Shown here piece after piece: positions 24,120-31,966 of a stretch of DNA of 40,892 bases (position 1 is the stretch's first letter; each line of letters starts with the position of its first letter). This stretch comes from SAR202 cluster bacterium (GTDB lineage Bacteria; Chloroflexota; Dehalococcoidia; Lucifugimonadales; GCA-2712585). The stretch covers positions 1-40,892 of the forward strand of contig VGZZ01000024.1 in NCBI GenBank assembly GCA_016872285.1, written 5' to 3'. The translations under genes were made by a program, and so were the position numbers. The notes beneath the pieces are model-generated. The model was not told the DNA's origin. It ran no database searches and saw only the letters and a list, made by a program, of their open reading frames with translations.

Positions 24120-24615
24120 CTCTCTCCCCTTCTTTTCTAAGCTCCTCTCGAGTCTCCCAATACGCCGCCGTTCGAATTAATGGCCTGAGGAGTTCTAACG
24201 CCTCTTCTGCCTCGGCTTCTGTCAAAATACTACGCTTAGCCAAAACCAGTACCATATTGGCAGGCGTCAGGTAAGGAATATTTCGAGCTGACAACACCGA
24301 TAAAAACCGCCGGTCGTCACTCACCACTAAAACATCCTGCTCGCGATCCAAGAGGTCCAGGATACTGCTTTCTCCCGCGCCTAGACCCAACTCCAACTCT
24401 TGATATTCCTTTGTCGCGACCAACTCGACAGAATCGCTAATTATCGTTCCGATGGCTTCTGCGTCCTGGTGAAGCCGAGCCTTTCCTTTGGTGACAACCT
24501 CGTCAAGCACCGTGCTCGTAATAACGCACGAGAACACTTGGGTCACTTCGGCCAATATTCCGCTTCTATAAAGCTTGATCATCCCATCAGCATCAAAGAT
24601 TAAACGCACAAGCAC
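24109..24615 (-). CDS. PIN-domain protein (putative toxin ribonuclease, DUF3368-like)
   Basis: 168 residues. Predicted metal-binding acids of the PIN nuclease fold are in place: Asp8 (LIFDADGM), Glu39 (VLDEVV), Glu82 (GAGESSILDL) and Asp100/101 (VVSDDRRF). A C-terminal acidic/basic helix (EAEEALELLRPLIRTAAYWE) may contact the partner. Start GTG 24615 gives the canonical N-terminal strand; there is no Shine-Dalgarno, and weak promoter-like hexamers directly precede it. AT-richer than neighbours. It overlaps UPF0175 by 11 nt. Role is probably a type II-like toxin or an RNA-processing nuclease. Confidence 0.8.
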   Translation of the reverse strand: MLVRLIFDADGMIKLYRSGILAEVTQVFSCVITSTVLDEVVTKGKARLHQDAEAIGTIISDSVELVATKEYQELELGLGAGESSILDLLDREQDVLVVSDDRRFLSVLSARNIPYLTPANMVLVLAKRSILTEAEAEEALELLRPLIRTAAYWETREELRKEGERDEE

Positions 24616-25091
24616 ATACTAATACAATCTTATACAAGTTACAACTTTACAAGTACTGTCCTTCATAGCCGCTTAATGTGTAGACATCCCAATTTCCATT
24701 GTAGGGGCTAGGTCGCCTCGCCCTTCCAAGCCGTTCCGACTGTGACACCTTTTTGTTGCCCCAACCCCTCCCATCCCTTACCCTACCCCCATGCCCCCAA
24801 CCCACCCGGACTCCACCACCCATCCTGCCCCACCCCAGGGGAGGCCCCCACACGTCCTGCCCAACCACCCGCTCCACACCCCCACCCGCATGTCTGCGCA
24901 ACGCTACTCCCCTCGATTCTCCCATTACGATGTTCGGATTCGATTGTACATTCGTTTGTCAAATAAAAAAGATTGTTTACTTCTTGTCAGGCGTCAATCC
25001 AAAACAAGCCCCATCGAAAACATCTGAAACTCCTCAATTCTTTATCGAAAGTCGTATTCCTTTCCACTCAAGCGTTCCCTTCAAACCCCTC
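24616..25091. other. Gene-free region with R-G repeat and long C-run tract
   Basis: No convincing ORF. R-G copy at 24701-24726. From about 24759 to 24806 there are seven consecutive C-runs of three or more separated by short spacers, and further C-rich, G-poor sequence to about 24890: strong minus-strand G-quadruplex or plus-strand i-motif potential. 24940-25090 is AT-richer with no feature seen. Confidence 0.55.
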
Positions 25092-25121
25092 TTGAAATCC
25101 TCCCTCTCCATGCCCTAAAAT
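25092..25121 (+). promoter_or_regulatory. Probable promoter of the amidohydrolase
   Basis: TTGAAA (25092-25097), 18-nt spacer, TAAAAT (25116-25121), 72 nt before ATG 25194. Confidence 0.45.
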
Positions 25122-25193
25122 CGTGCCAGGCCATAAGGTCCGCCACAGCCTGATACGATCAGCGGAGTCCGATGTAATCTGACGGGAGGCTAT

Positions 25194-26327
25194 ATGCCCA
25201 AGTCCAAGGTCAAGGTCATCTCTTCCGACTCCCATATCGTCGAGCCCCCAGACCTCTGGCTCGAACGCATGGATAAGAAAAAGTTCGGCGACCGCGTCCC
25301 CCACATGGAACGCGAAAAGGGCGCGGACTGGTGGTACGCCGACCACCGCAAGGTCAATACTGTCGGCTCCATCACCCAGGCCGGCCTCCGCTTTGAGCGT
25401 CCCCAGGACATCACTAACGAAGGCAAGTTTCAGGACGTTTTCAAAGGCGGCTACGACCCCCACGCCCACGTCAAGGACATGGACATAGACGGCGTCTACG
25501 GCGGCGTCGTCTACCCCTCCATCGGCCTCGCCCTCTACCGCGAAGTGGTGGACCCCGCCTTTACACGCGAAATCTTCGCCGCCTATAACGACTGGCTCGC
25601 CGATTTTTGCTCACCCCATCCCGACCGCCTCAAAGGCGTCGCCATGATCAACATCGATGACGATGTCGAGGCCGCCATCTCCGAGCTTAAGCGATGCGCC
25701 GACATCGGCCTCGCCGGCGCCATGATCTCCTCCCACCCTCGTGCCGCCGAGCGCTACGAAATGCCCCTCTACGAGCCCTTCTGGGCCGCCGCCCAGGACC
25801 TGAACATGCCCCTGGCCCTCCACGTCACCACCAACCGCCCTGAACTCAATAAGCCGCCCCTGGAGATCAAAGTCAAGCGCACCGGCGCGGAAGTCGCCAA
25901 CAACGACTACTGGGTCCGAGTCTCCCTAGCCCACATCATCCTCTCCGGCGTCCCTGAGCGATTCCCCAACCTCAAATTCGCCAACGTGGAACACGAGCTT
26001 GGCTGGATCCCCTTCTTCATGAACCGCCTTGACTTCGTCTACACCGAGCGCCGCCAGTCCAACCCCTACCGATTCAAGGGCGACACCCTCCCCAGCGACT
26101 TCATGAAGCGCCAGGTCTACCACTCCTTCCAGGAAGACGCCCTGGGCGTCCAGATGCGGCACCTCATCGGTGTCGACAACCTCATGTGGGGCAGCGACTA
26201 CCCCCACGCCGAGTCCACCTTCCCCCAGTCCCAGCGCATCCTCAACGAAATCCTCGAAGGCGTCCCCCCAACAGAACGCGCCAAAATCGTCGGCCACAAC
26301 TCCGCCAAAGTCTACAACTTCGCCTAA
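25194..26327 (+). CDS. Amidohydrolase family 2 (metal-dependent TIM-barrel) protein
   Basis: 377 residues of the ACMSD-like amidohydrolase-2 family (decarboxylases/hydrolases acting on aromatic or cyclic acids). The N-terminal metal motif is SSDSHIVEPPDLW (D12-x-H14; many members have HxH). The barrel contains PLALHVTTN with the metal His, ANVEHELGWIPFFMNRLD and the late MWGSDYPHAESTFPQS with the catalytic Asp, ending in GHNSAKVYNFA. ATG 25194 with GGGAGG 5 nt upstream. Isolated gene; specific substrate unknown. Confidence 0.9.
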   Translation: MPKSKVKVISSDSHIVEPPDLWLERMDKKKFGDRVPHMEREKGADWWYADHRKVNTVGSITQAGLRFERPQDITNEGKFQDVFKGGYDPHAHVKDMDIDGVYGGVVYPSIGLALYREVVDPAFTREIFAAYNDWLADFCSPHPDRLKGVAMINIDDDVEAAISELKRCADIGLAGAMISSHPRAAERYEMPLYEPFWAAAQDLNMPLALHVTTNRPELNKPPLEIKVKRTGAEVANNDYWVRVSLAHIILSGVPERFPNLKFANVEHELGWIPFFMNRLDFVYTERRQSNPYRFKGDTLPSDFMKRQVYHSFQEDALGVQMRHLIGVDNLMWGSDYPHAESTFPQSQRILNEILEGVPPTERAKIVGHNSAKVYNFA

Positions 26328-26365
26328 AATCGCCCCTTATTCGGCTGACGGACATTGGGTACAAA

Positions 26366-26395
26366 AAGGCCCTCCCCCTTAAAGGGGAGGGCCTT
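26366..26395 (+). terminator. Hairpin after the amidohydrolase
   Basis: 12-bp stem (26366-26377 with 26384-26395, arm AAGGCCCTCCCC), 6-nt loop. No T-tract, so termination is a positional inference; it might be another repeat hairpin. Confidence 0.5.
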
Positions 26396-26409
26396 AACGA
26401 GGGGTTCTT

Positions 26410-26594
26410 GTCATTCTGAGTCCGCCGTAGGCGGATCGAAGAATCTGTTCTGTCTGTAGACTTGAGTAGCCGCCAGTAGTCAACGGAAGTCCATTTCCCC
26501 ACCTTCTCCCCCTTGATGTTGAGCACCTTAATCTCATTCAATAACGAAATCCCGATAGCATCGGGAGGGGAGAACAGAAGAGAGGGTGAAACCC
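26410..26594. repeat. Expanded R-A and interrupted R-C
   Basis: R-A at 26410-26450 with the perfect inner palindrome TCCGCC-GTA-GGCGGA between GTCATTCTGAG and TCGAAGAATCTG. R-C at 26502-26594 is cut by a 48-nt insert (26519-26566). Removing it restores CCCCCTTGATGGGGGAGAAC exactly as at 5235-5280. The gap 26328-26656 has no gene. Confidence 0.8.
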
Positions 26595-26656
26595 TAGCAT
26601 CAACTCGCCTTCATCAATACCACCTCCCACTAGTGTGGGAAGGGGAGACCCCTCCC

Positions 26657-27634
26657 CTACTGCGCCCTGTGCTCCATATGATGCGCCTCCTGCCGGCACC
26701 CATTCGCCTCAGACGCCCCCTCCACCTGAATCGTCACATGCCGAATCCCAAACTCTTTGCTCGCTATCTCCTGCATCTCCGACAGCACCCGCCCACGAGT
26801 CTCCACGTCCGCGCAGTCCGTCGTCACATGCGCGCTCAGCACCTCATACCCGGACGTAATCGACCACACGTGAATGTCATGCACCCCCGTCACACCCCGC
26901 ACACGCTCCAAGCGGCTGCACAGCGCGCCGGCGTTCACATGCGTAGGCGAATGCTCCATCAGCACGTGCGCCGACGCCCACGCCACCCGCGCCCCGCTCC
27001 AGAAGATAAACACGGAGATGCCTATGCTCACAATCGGGTCCGCCAGGTACCACCCAGTCGACAGCATCACCACACCCGCCCCCACCACCGCCACCGACTG
27101 TATCGCGTCCGTGAACAAATGCACATACGCGCCCCTGGCGTTCAGGCTTTCCGACGCCGCCCGGTGCATGCTCCACGCGGCCACCGACTGTCCCACCAGA
27201 CCCAGCGTCGCCGCCGCCACCATCGGGAGGCTCTTCACCTCCGGCGCCGCGTCCAGCCGGCCTACCGCCTCGTAAATCACATACCCCGCCGCCAGCCATA
27301 GCGTCAGACCGTTGGCCAGCGCCGCGAACACCTCCGCGCGATAGTACCCGTAGCTCTTACCCATCGTCGCTGGCCTCCGAGCGAACCACAGCGCCACCAG
27401 CGCCAGCGCCAAAGCTCCTACGTCTGTCAGCAAATGGCCAGCGTCCGCCAGCAGCGCCAGGCTGCCCGTCCAGTACCCCGCCGCCGCCTCCATCGCAAAC
27501 ACCACCGACACCAGTCCCAGCGCCATCAGCAGTCGGCGTTGGCTCTTCCCGCGTTCCGGCCCCATGACGGTAGCGTGGTCATGCTTCGGTCCTTGGCCGT
27601 GCTTGTGCATCCTGTTTTGTATAACTTCCGCCAC
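26657..27634 (-). CDS. Cation diffusion facilitator, CzcD/ZnT-like zinc efflux
   Basis: 325 residues, six predicted membrane segments and a C-terminal cytoplasmic ACT-like/ferredoxin-like domain. The N-terminus is His-rich (MHKHGQGPKHDH). Metal site A: LLADAGHLLTDVGALALALV with H67-xxx-D71; second pair H172 and D176 in AYVHLFTDAIQSVAVVG. The C-terminal domain includes GVTGVHDIHVWSITSGYEVL and SKEFGIRHVTIQVE. Proton-driven Zn/Cd/Co export is expected. GTG 27634 is chosen: it lies 1 nt beyond the stop of the upstream ArsR gene (TAGGGTG), so translation is coupled; ATG 27610 is the alternative. Confidence 0.93.
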   Translation of the reverse strand: MAEVIQNRMHKHGQGPKHDHATVMGPERGKSQRRLLMALGLVSVVFAMEAAAGYWTGSLALLADAGHLLTDVGALALALVALWFARRPATMGKSYGYYRAEVFAALANGLTLWLAAGYVIYEAVGRLDAAPEVKSLPMVAAATLGLVGQSVAAWSMHRAASESLNARGAYVHLFTDAIQSVAVVGAGVVMLSTGWYLADPIVSIGISVFIFWSGARVAWASAHVLMEHSPTHVNAGALCSRLERVRGVTGVHDIHVWSITSGYEVLSAHVTTDCADVETRGRVLSEMQEIASKEFGIRHVTIQVEGASEANGCRQEAHHMEHRAQ

Positions 27635-27635
27635 C

Positions 27636-28004
27636 CTACCGCCCCCTCAAATGTTCCAGCTCCGTATTCAGCAAATCGCGAACGTGCTCGTCGTCCAGCG
27701 AGTAATACACCATCTTCCCCTCCCGACGCCCCTTCACCCATCGAAGGCTCCGCAGAACCCTTAAGTGCTGTGACACCGCCGACTTAGTCACCCCCAGCAC
27801 CACCGCCAGGTCGGCGACGCACAGGTCCGTCCCGCACAAAGCGATGAGTATCTTCACCCGGCTCGCGTCCGCCAGCGCGGCAAACGTCTCCGCCAGGTCC
27901 TCCAGCGTCCCATCGGACACCATCGCCTTTCGCGCCTGACGCACCTCCTCAGGGTGCAGCGCCCTGGCCTGCTTGTGGTTTACTTGCTCTGTAACTGTAG
28001 GCAC
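27636..28004 (-). CDS. ArsR/SmtB-family zinc-type repressor
   Basis: 122 residues, winged helix with TFAALADASRVKILIALCGT, recognition helix GVTKSAVSQHLRVLRSLRWV and wing KGRREGKMVYYSLDDEHV. The alpha5 zinc site of SmtB/CzrA (D-x-H-x10-H-x2-H/E) is seen as D105, H107 and H118; the fourth position is Gly121. The alpha3 arsenic-type motif is only partial (DLCVAD, one Cys). It is therefore probably a Zn/Co sensor repressing the adjoining CDF exporter, consistent with a palindrome 6 nt upstream of its GTG start (28004). Transcribed with the exporter on the minus strand. Confidence 0.92.
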   Translation of the reverse strand: MPTVTEQVNHKQARALHPEEVRQARKAMVSDGTLEDLAETFAALADASRVKILIALCGTDLCVADLAVVLGVTKSAVSQHLRVLRSLRWVKGRREGKMVYYSLDDEHVRDLLNTELEHLRGR

Positions 28005-28010
28005 CCAAAT

Positions 28011-28030
28011 AGTTTAGCAGTTACTAAACT
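28011..28030. promoter_or_regulatory. ArsR-type operator palindrome
   Basis: AGTTTAGCAGTTACTAAACT: perfect 7-bp arms around a 6-nt centre, directly 5' of the arsR-like gene on the minus strand. Position and symmetry fit autoregulation. Confidence 0.65.
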
Positions 28031-28061
28031 GATAAATCAAATAGGCACGCCTCCAACACCG

Positions 28062-28090
28062 TTGTCCCATCCTGTCGCCAATGCTATCCT
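28062..28090 (+). promoter_or_regulatory. Possible promoter of the polysaccharide deacetylase
   Basis: TTGTCC (28062-28067), 17-nt spacer, TATCCT (28085-28090), 32 nt before ATG 28123. Confidence 0.45.
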
Positions 28091-28122
28091 TTCCCCACCT
28101 CTGACATCCCAAGGAGGGCTCC

Positions 28123-29028
28123 ATGGCGGAAAAACACATCCTCTGCGCCTACGGCGTCCACGTTGACGCCGTCGCAGGCTGGATCGGCTCCTACGGCGGC
28201 CAGGACTCCCCCAGCGACATCTCCCGCGGCGTCTTTGCCGGCGAGGTCGGCACCCCTCGACTCGTCAAGCTCTTCGACCGCCTCGGCATCAAGACCACCT
28301 GGTTCATCCCCGGCCACTCCATCGAGTCCTTCCCTAAAGAGACCAAAATGGTCGCCGACGCAGGCCATGAAATCGGCCTCCACGGCTACTGCCACGAGAA
28401 CCCCATCGCCATGACGCCCCAGCAGGAAGAGGCCGTCCTTACCCGCTCCATCCGCCTCATCGAAAAGGTCTGGGGCAAGAAGCCCACCGGCTACGTCGCC
28501 CCCTGGTGGGAGTTCAGCCACGCCACCGCTGACCTTCTCCTCAAGCACGACATCAAGTACGACAACAGCCTCATGCACCGCGACTACGAGTGCTACTACG
28601 TCCGCGTCGGCGACCGCTGGACCAAAATCGATTTCACCAAGCCCGCCGACTCCTGGATGCAAAAATTAGAGCGCGGCCAGGAGACCGACCTTATCGAAAT
28701 CCCCGCTAGCTGGTATCTGGACGACCTGCCGCCCATGATGTTCATCAAAAAGTCGCCCAACAGCCACGGCTTCGTCAACCCCAACGACATCGAGGAACTA
28801 TGGCGCGACCAGTTCGACTGGGTCTATCGCGAGTATGACGAGGCCGTCTTCCCCATCACCATCCACCCGGACGTTGCCGGACGGCCCCAGGTGCTTCTTA
28901 TGCTGGAACGCCTCACCAACCACATCCTCCGCCACCCAGGCGTCCGCTTCGTCACCTTCGACGAAATGGCCCGCGACTTCGCCAAACGCCACCCCCGCAA
29001 AAAACCCGCTCCCAAACCCCGCCACTAG
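28123..29028 (+). CDS. Polysaccharide deacetylase (NodB/PuuE-like)
   Basis: 301 residues, carbohydrate esterase 4 fold. Metal and catalytic signatures: [12 protein letters not shown] with Asp15, [15 protein letters not shown], and [14 protein letters not shown] with H87-xxx-H91. Then [17 protein letters not shown] and the C-terminal [20 protein letters not shown] segment with the conserved His, which resembles the PuuE/allantoinase-like cytoplasmic branch rather than exported chitin or peptidoglycan deacetylases. No signal peptide. ATG 28123 has AAGGAGGG ideally spaced. Substrate is an N-acyl sugar or a ureide-type C-N bond; not decidable. Confidence 0.9.
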   Translation: MAEKHILCAYGVHVDAVAGWIGSYGGQDSPSDISRGVFAGEVGTPRLVKLFDRLGIKTTWFIPGHSIESFPKETKMVADAGHEIGLHGYCHENPIAMTPQQEEAVLTRSIRLIEKVWGKKPTGYVAPWWEFSHATADLLLKHDIKYDNSLMHRDYECYYVRVGDRWTKIDFTKPADSWMQKLERGQETDLIEIPASWYLDDLPPMMFIKKSPNSHGFVNPNDIEELWRDQFDWVYREYDEAVFPITIHPDVAGRPQVLLMLERLTNHILRHPGVRFVTFDEMARDFAKRHPRKKPAPKPRH

Positions 29029-29035
29029 CGTATTT

Positions 29036-29330
29036 GTCATCCTGAGCGAAGTCGGTACTCCGACATAGCCGAAGGGTCATTCCGGCGGAAGCCGAAATCC
29101 AGTCCCTTCACTTGGTGGGGGGTGGCAGGGTAATAATACGTCGTTTCGAGCGAAGTCGAGAAACCTCAACGTGCCGTACGCTGCCAACCCCGCAGATGGC
29201 TAACCGCGCTTTCCTCTAGCGTGGGCTAAGCACATCAAAGGCGTGTAACAAAAAGAGTGTGTCATCCTGAGCGAAGTCGGTACTCCGATGTAGCCGAAGC
29301 CCGTCCTGAGCCTGGTCGAAGGGGATCTAT
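29036..29330. repeat. Three R-A copies (two expanded) and one R-B
   Basis: The gap 29029-29367 has no gene. R-A at 29036-29076 carries the unit CGGTACTCCGACATAG before CCGAAGG. R-B at 29077-29103. A plain R-A is at 29139-29175. R-A at 29261-29330 carries both CGGTACTCCGATGTAG and a CCGTCCTGAGCCTGG unit in the same place, as at 2909-2984. Confidence 0.75.
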
Positions 29331-29367
29331 GCCCACCAGCAACCCCCCATCTGGCCCCCTCTCCTGC

Positions 29368-30219
29368 CTATCCCTCTATATCCAAGCTTATATCCAGCGC
29401 CTTGGCCGAATGCGTAATCGCCCCCACCGATATTATGTCCACCCCCGTCTCCGCCACCCGCCGCACCGTCTCCAGCGTCACCCCTCCCGACGCCTCCACC
29501 AGCGCCCGCCCGTTAATCGCCTTCACCGCCCCGGCCATCTCCTCCAGGGACATGTTGTCCAGCATTATGATATGCGCCCCCGCCTTCAGCGCCTCCTCCA
29601 CCTCCACCATGCTCGTCACCTCCACCTCAACCTTCAGCGTGTGCGGCGCCTTCGACAGCGCCGTTGCCAGCAGCTTGGGCAAGCCTACCCCTCGCTTCCG
29701 CAGTATCTCGATATGGTTGTCCTTAATCAGCACCCCATCCGCCAGGTGCATACGATGGTTCCGACCGCCGCCCGCCCTCACCGCGTACTTGTCCAGATAG
29801 CGATACCCCGGTGCTGTCTTCCGAGTATCCACAATCTGGGCCTTGCACCCTTTCACCGCCGCTACATACTTGGCCGTCTCCGTCGCGATGCCGCTCAGCC
29901 GCTGCGCGAAGTTCAACGCTGTCCTCTCTCCCCGAAGCAGCACCCCCACCCTTCCCGTAGCCCTGCCCAGCAAATCCCCGGCCTTTATCGCCCTTCCATC
30001 CTCCATCAAAGCCTGCGTTTGCACTGTGGAGTCGATGTGCTTGAACACCTCCAGCGCCAGTCCCATCCCCGCCAGCACCCCCGATGCCTTGGCGCGGAAC
30101 ACCGCCACGCCCTGCGCATCCGGTGGAATCAGGAGGTTTGTCGTCACATCGTTATAGACCTGGTCCTCCGTGAGGGCCAGGTCTATAAGTCGCCGAATAT
30201 CAGGCGTGATTTCCAGCAC
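29368..30219 (-). CDS. nadC: Nicotinate-nucleotide pyrophosphorylase (quinolinate phosphoribosyltransferase)
   Basis: 283 residues. Converts quinolinate plus PRPP to nicotinate mononucleotide, the last step of de novo NAD ring assembly. Signatures: TALNFAQRLSGIATETAKYV, DTRKTAPGYRYLDKYAVRAG then GGRNHRMHLADGVLIKDNH, VEVEVTSMVEVEEALKAGA and ALVEASGGVTLETVRRVA. The start is GTG 30219, 11 nt after the VOC-protein stop, so it belongs to the miaB-nadA-VOC-nadC unit. Complete length. Confidence 0.97.
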   Translation of the reverse strand: MLEITPDIRRLIDLALTEDQVYNDVTTNLLIPPDAQGVAVFRAKASGVLAGMGLALEVFKHIDSTVQTQALMEDGRAIKAGDLLGRATGRVGVLLRGERTALNFAQRLSGIATETAKYVAAVKGCKAQIVDTRKTAPGYRYLDKYAVRAGGGRNHRMHLADGVLIKDNHIEILRKRGVGLPKLLATALSKAPHTLKVEVEVTSMVEVEEALKAGAHIIMLDNMSLEEMAGAVKAINGRALVEASGGVTLETVRRVAETGVDIISVGAITHSAKALDISLDIEG

Positions 30220-30230
30220 AGCGCTGGCTT

Positions 30231-30707
30231 CTAGGCGTCGCTGGCTGCGAGCGCCTCTTCCTCTAACGGCAGCGGGAACTTGGCCCCGCCCGTAACATTA
30301 GCCCCCTGCGGCCATTTGTCCCTCGTCAGCTCGTAAAAGCACTCAATCTGATTGCCGTCGGGGTCGTGGAAGTAAACGCCCAGCGATATGCCGTGGTCGC
30401 CGATGCTGAACTGCCGCTTCTCACGCTTCAGCCGCCCGTGCAGCGACCGCAAGTCGTCCATCGTATCCAACTGCCACGCCATATGCGCCAGCCCCACGCG
30501 ATTCTTCTCCGGCCCGGGCGTGTCGTCGCCCATCGCTATCATCGCCAGCTCGTGCGACGAGTCCGCATGCGCCGAGAGAAACACCATCTTCTCGCCTATG
30601 CGTCCTGTCTCCGATAGCCCTAGCCAGTCCTTATAGAACTCCTCGGAGCGCTTCAAATCACGAACTTTTATAACCAGATGTCCCAACTGTCGCGGTGTCT
30701 TTCCCAT
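30231..30707 (-). CDS. VOC-family metalloprotein (glyoxalase/extradiol dioxygenase superfamily)
   Basis: 158 residues with two beta-alpha-beta-beta-beta modules. Likely metal ligands His10 (QLGHLVIKV), His75 (GLAHMAWQL) and Glu122 (DGNQIECFYE) fit the type I extradiol dioxygenase pattern. ATG 30707 has GGAGG 6-7 nt upstream. It sits between nadA and nadC with 11-13 nt gaps, so it is co-transcribed with NAD synthesis genes. A dioxygenase or lyase role linked to quinolinate metabolism would be interesting but is not shown. Confidence 0.85.
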   Translation of the reverse strand: MGKTPRQLGHLVIKVRDLKRSEEFYKDWLGLSETGRIGEKMVFLSAHADSSHELAMIAMGDDTPGPEKNRVGLAHMAWQLDTMDDLRSLHGRLKREKRQFSIGDHGISLGVYFHDPDGNQIECFYELTRDKWPQGANVTGGAKFPLPLEEEALAASDA

Positions 30708-30720
30708 AAGAATCCTCCCT

Positions 30721-31941
30721 TTACCTCACCTGAAGCATTCGCTCCAGGGCCACCTGCGCGTGCTTCTTTGTCTCCTCGTCCACCTTTATCTCGTTCACCA
30801 CCTGCCCCTCCAGCAGCCCGTCCAGCACCCACGCCACGTACGCCGGATGGATTCGGTACATCGTCGAGCACGGGCAAACTATCGGGTCCAGGCAGAACAC
30901 CACCTTGTCCGGGTTCTGCTTGGCCAGTCGATTGACCAGGCTTATCTCTGTCCCCACCGCCCACACACTCCCCGACGGCGCGTTGTTGATCGCCTTCCGA
31001 ATAAACTCCGTCGACCCGTGCATGTCGGCGGCCTGCACCGTCTCCATGGTGCACTCCGGGTGCACGACGACCTTCACATCAGGGTATCGCTGCCGCGCCG
31101 ATTCAATCTGTTTCACTGTGAACCGGGTGTGCACTGAGCAGTGGCCCCGCCACAGGATAAGTTTCGACTTCTTCAGCTGCTCCGGCGTGTTCCCCCCCAG
31201 GGGCTTGAATGGGTTCCACACCGCCATCTCGTCCAATTTAACGCCCGACTTCAACCCCGTGTTTCGTCCCAAATGTTGGTCCGGCAGGAACAGTATCCGT
31301 CCCGCCCGCTTGTACGCCCACTCGAACACCCCCGGCGCGTTGGACGATGTGCAAACTATGCCGCCGTTCCGTCCGCACAGCGCTTTGATCGCCGCCGTCG
31401 AGTTCATATAGGTCACCGGCAGCACTTCACCCTTCCCCAATACCTCCTCTAGGTCGTCCCACGCGTCCGCGACGTCATCGCTGGGCGCCATATCCGCCAT
31501 CGAGCATCCCGCCGTCATATTGGGAAGTATTACTCGCTGCTGCGGCGCGCATAGAATCCGCGCCGTCTCCGCCATGAAGTGGACGCCGCAGAAGATAATA
31601 AAGTCCGCCTCGGGTCGCGACGCCGCCTCCTTGGAAAGCAGATACGAGTCGCCCTGAATGTCGGCGTACTCAATGACCTCTTCGCGCTGGTAGTGGTGGC
31701 CCAGGATGATGACCTTCTTACCCAGCTTCTTGCGCGCCGCGCCGATTCGGCGGTCTAGTTCCTCCGCCGACAGGTGTAAATACTCGACGGGAATCTTCTG
31801 CCAGCGCACGTTTACCTTCAGCTCTTCCATCAAAGGCTTGGCCGGCAGTTCGTCCGACGACTTACAGAAGCCCGAATGCTCTATCTCGGTAATCGGGAGC
31901 GTCGGCTTCTTGGTTGTCAGTTCTAGTTTTGCTGCGTTCAT
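30721..31941 (-). CDS. nadA: Quinolinate synthase
   Basis: 406 residues. Condenses iminoaspartate with dihydroxyacetone phosphate using a [4Fe-4S] cluster. Cluster cysteines appear in TAGCSMADMAP, VHPECTMETV and DPIVCPCSTMYRI. Substrate motifs LGHHYQREEVIEYADIQGDS and FIIFCGVHFMAETARIL are intact. ATG 31941 is preferred over TTG 31950 because AAGGAGG lies 9 nt upstream. An N-terminal extension of about 35 residues precedes the core. nadC follows in the same unit, but nadB (or aspartate dehydrogenase) is not in the window. Confidence 0.97.
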   Translation of the reverse strand: MNAAKLELTTKKPTLPITEIEHSGFCKSSDELPAKPLMEELKVNVRWQKIPVEYLHLSAEELDRRIGAARKKLGKKVIILGHHYQREEVIEYADIQGDSYLLSKEAASRPEADFIIFCGVHFMAETARILCAPQQRVILPNMTAGCSMADMAPSDDVADAWDDLEEVLGKGEVLPVTYMNSTAAIKALCGRNGGIVCTSSNAPGVFEWAYKRAGRILFLPDQHLGRNTGLKSGVKLDEMAVWNPFKPLGGNTPEQLKKSKLILWRGHCSVHTRFTVKQIESARQRYPDVKVVVHPECTMETVQAADMHGSTEFIRKAINNAPSGSVWAVGTEISLVNRLAKQNPDKVVFCLDPIVCPCSTMYRIHPAYVAWVLDGLLEGQVVNEIKVDEETKKHAQVALERMLQVR

Positions 31942-31966
31942 TGGACACAACCTCCTTTCGGGGGCT

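Noticed and set aside
29036-29330. Clustered repeats as a possible CRISPR array
   Set aside because: Repeat units vary in length, have no regular spacers and recur singly throughout the window; no cas genes.
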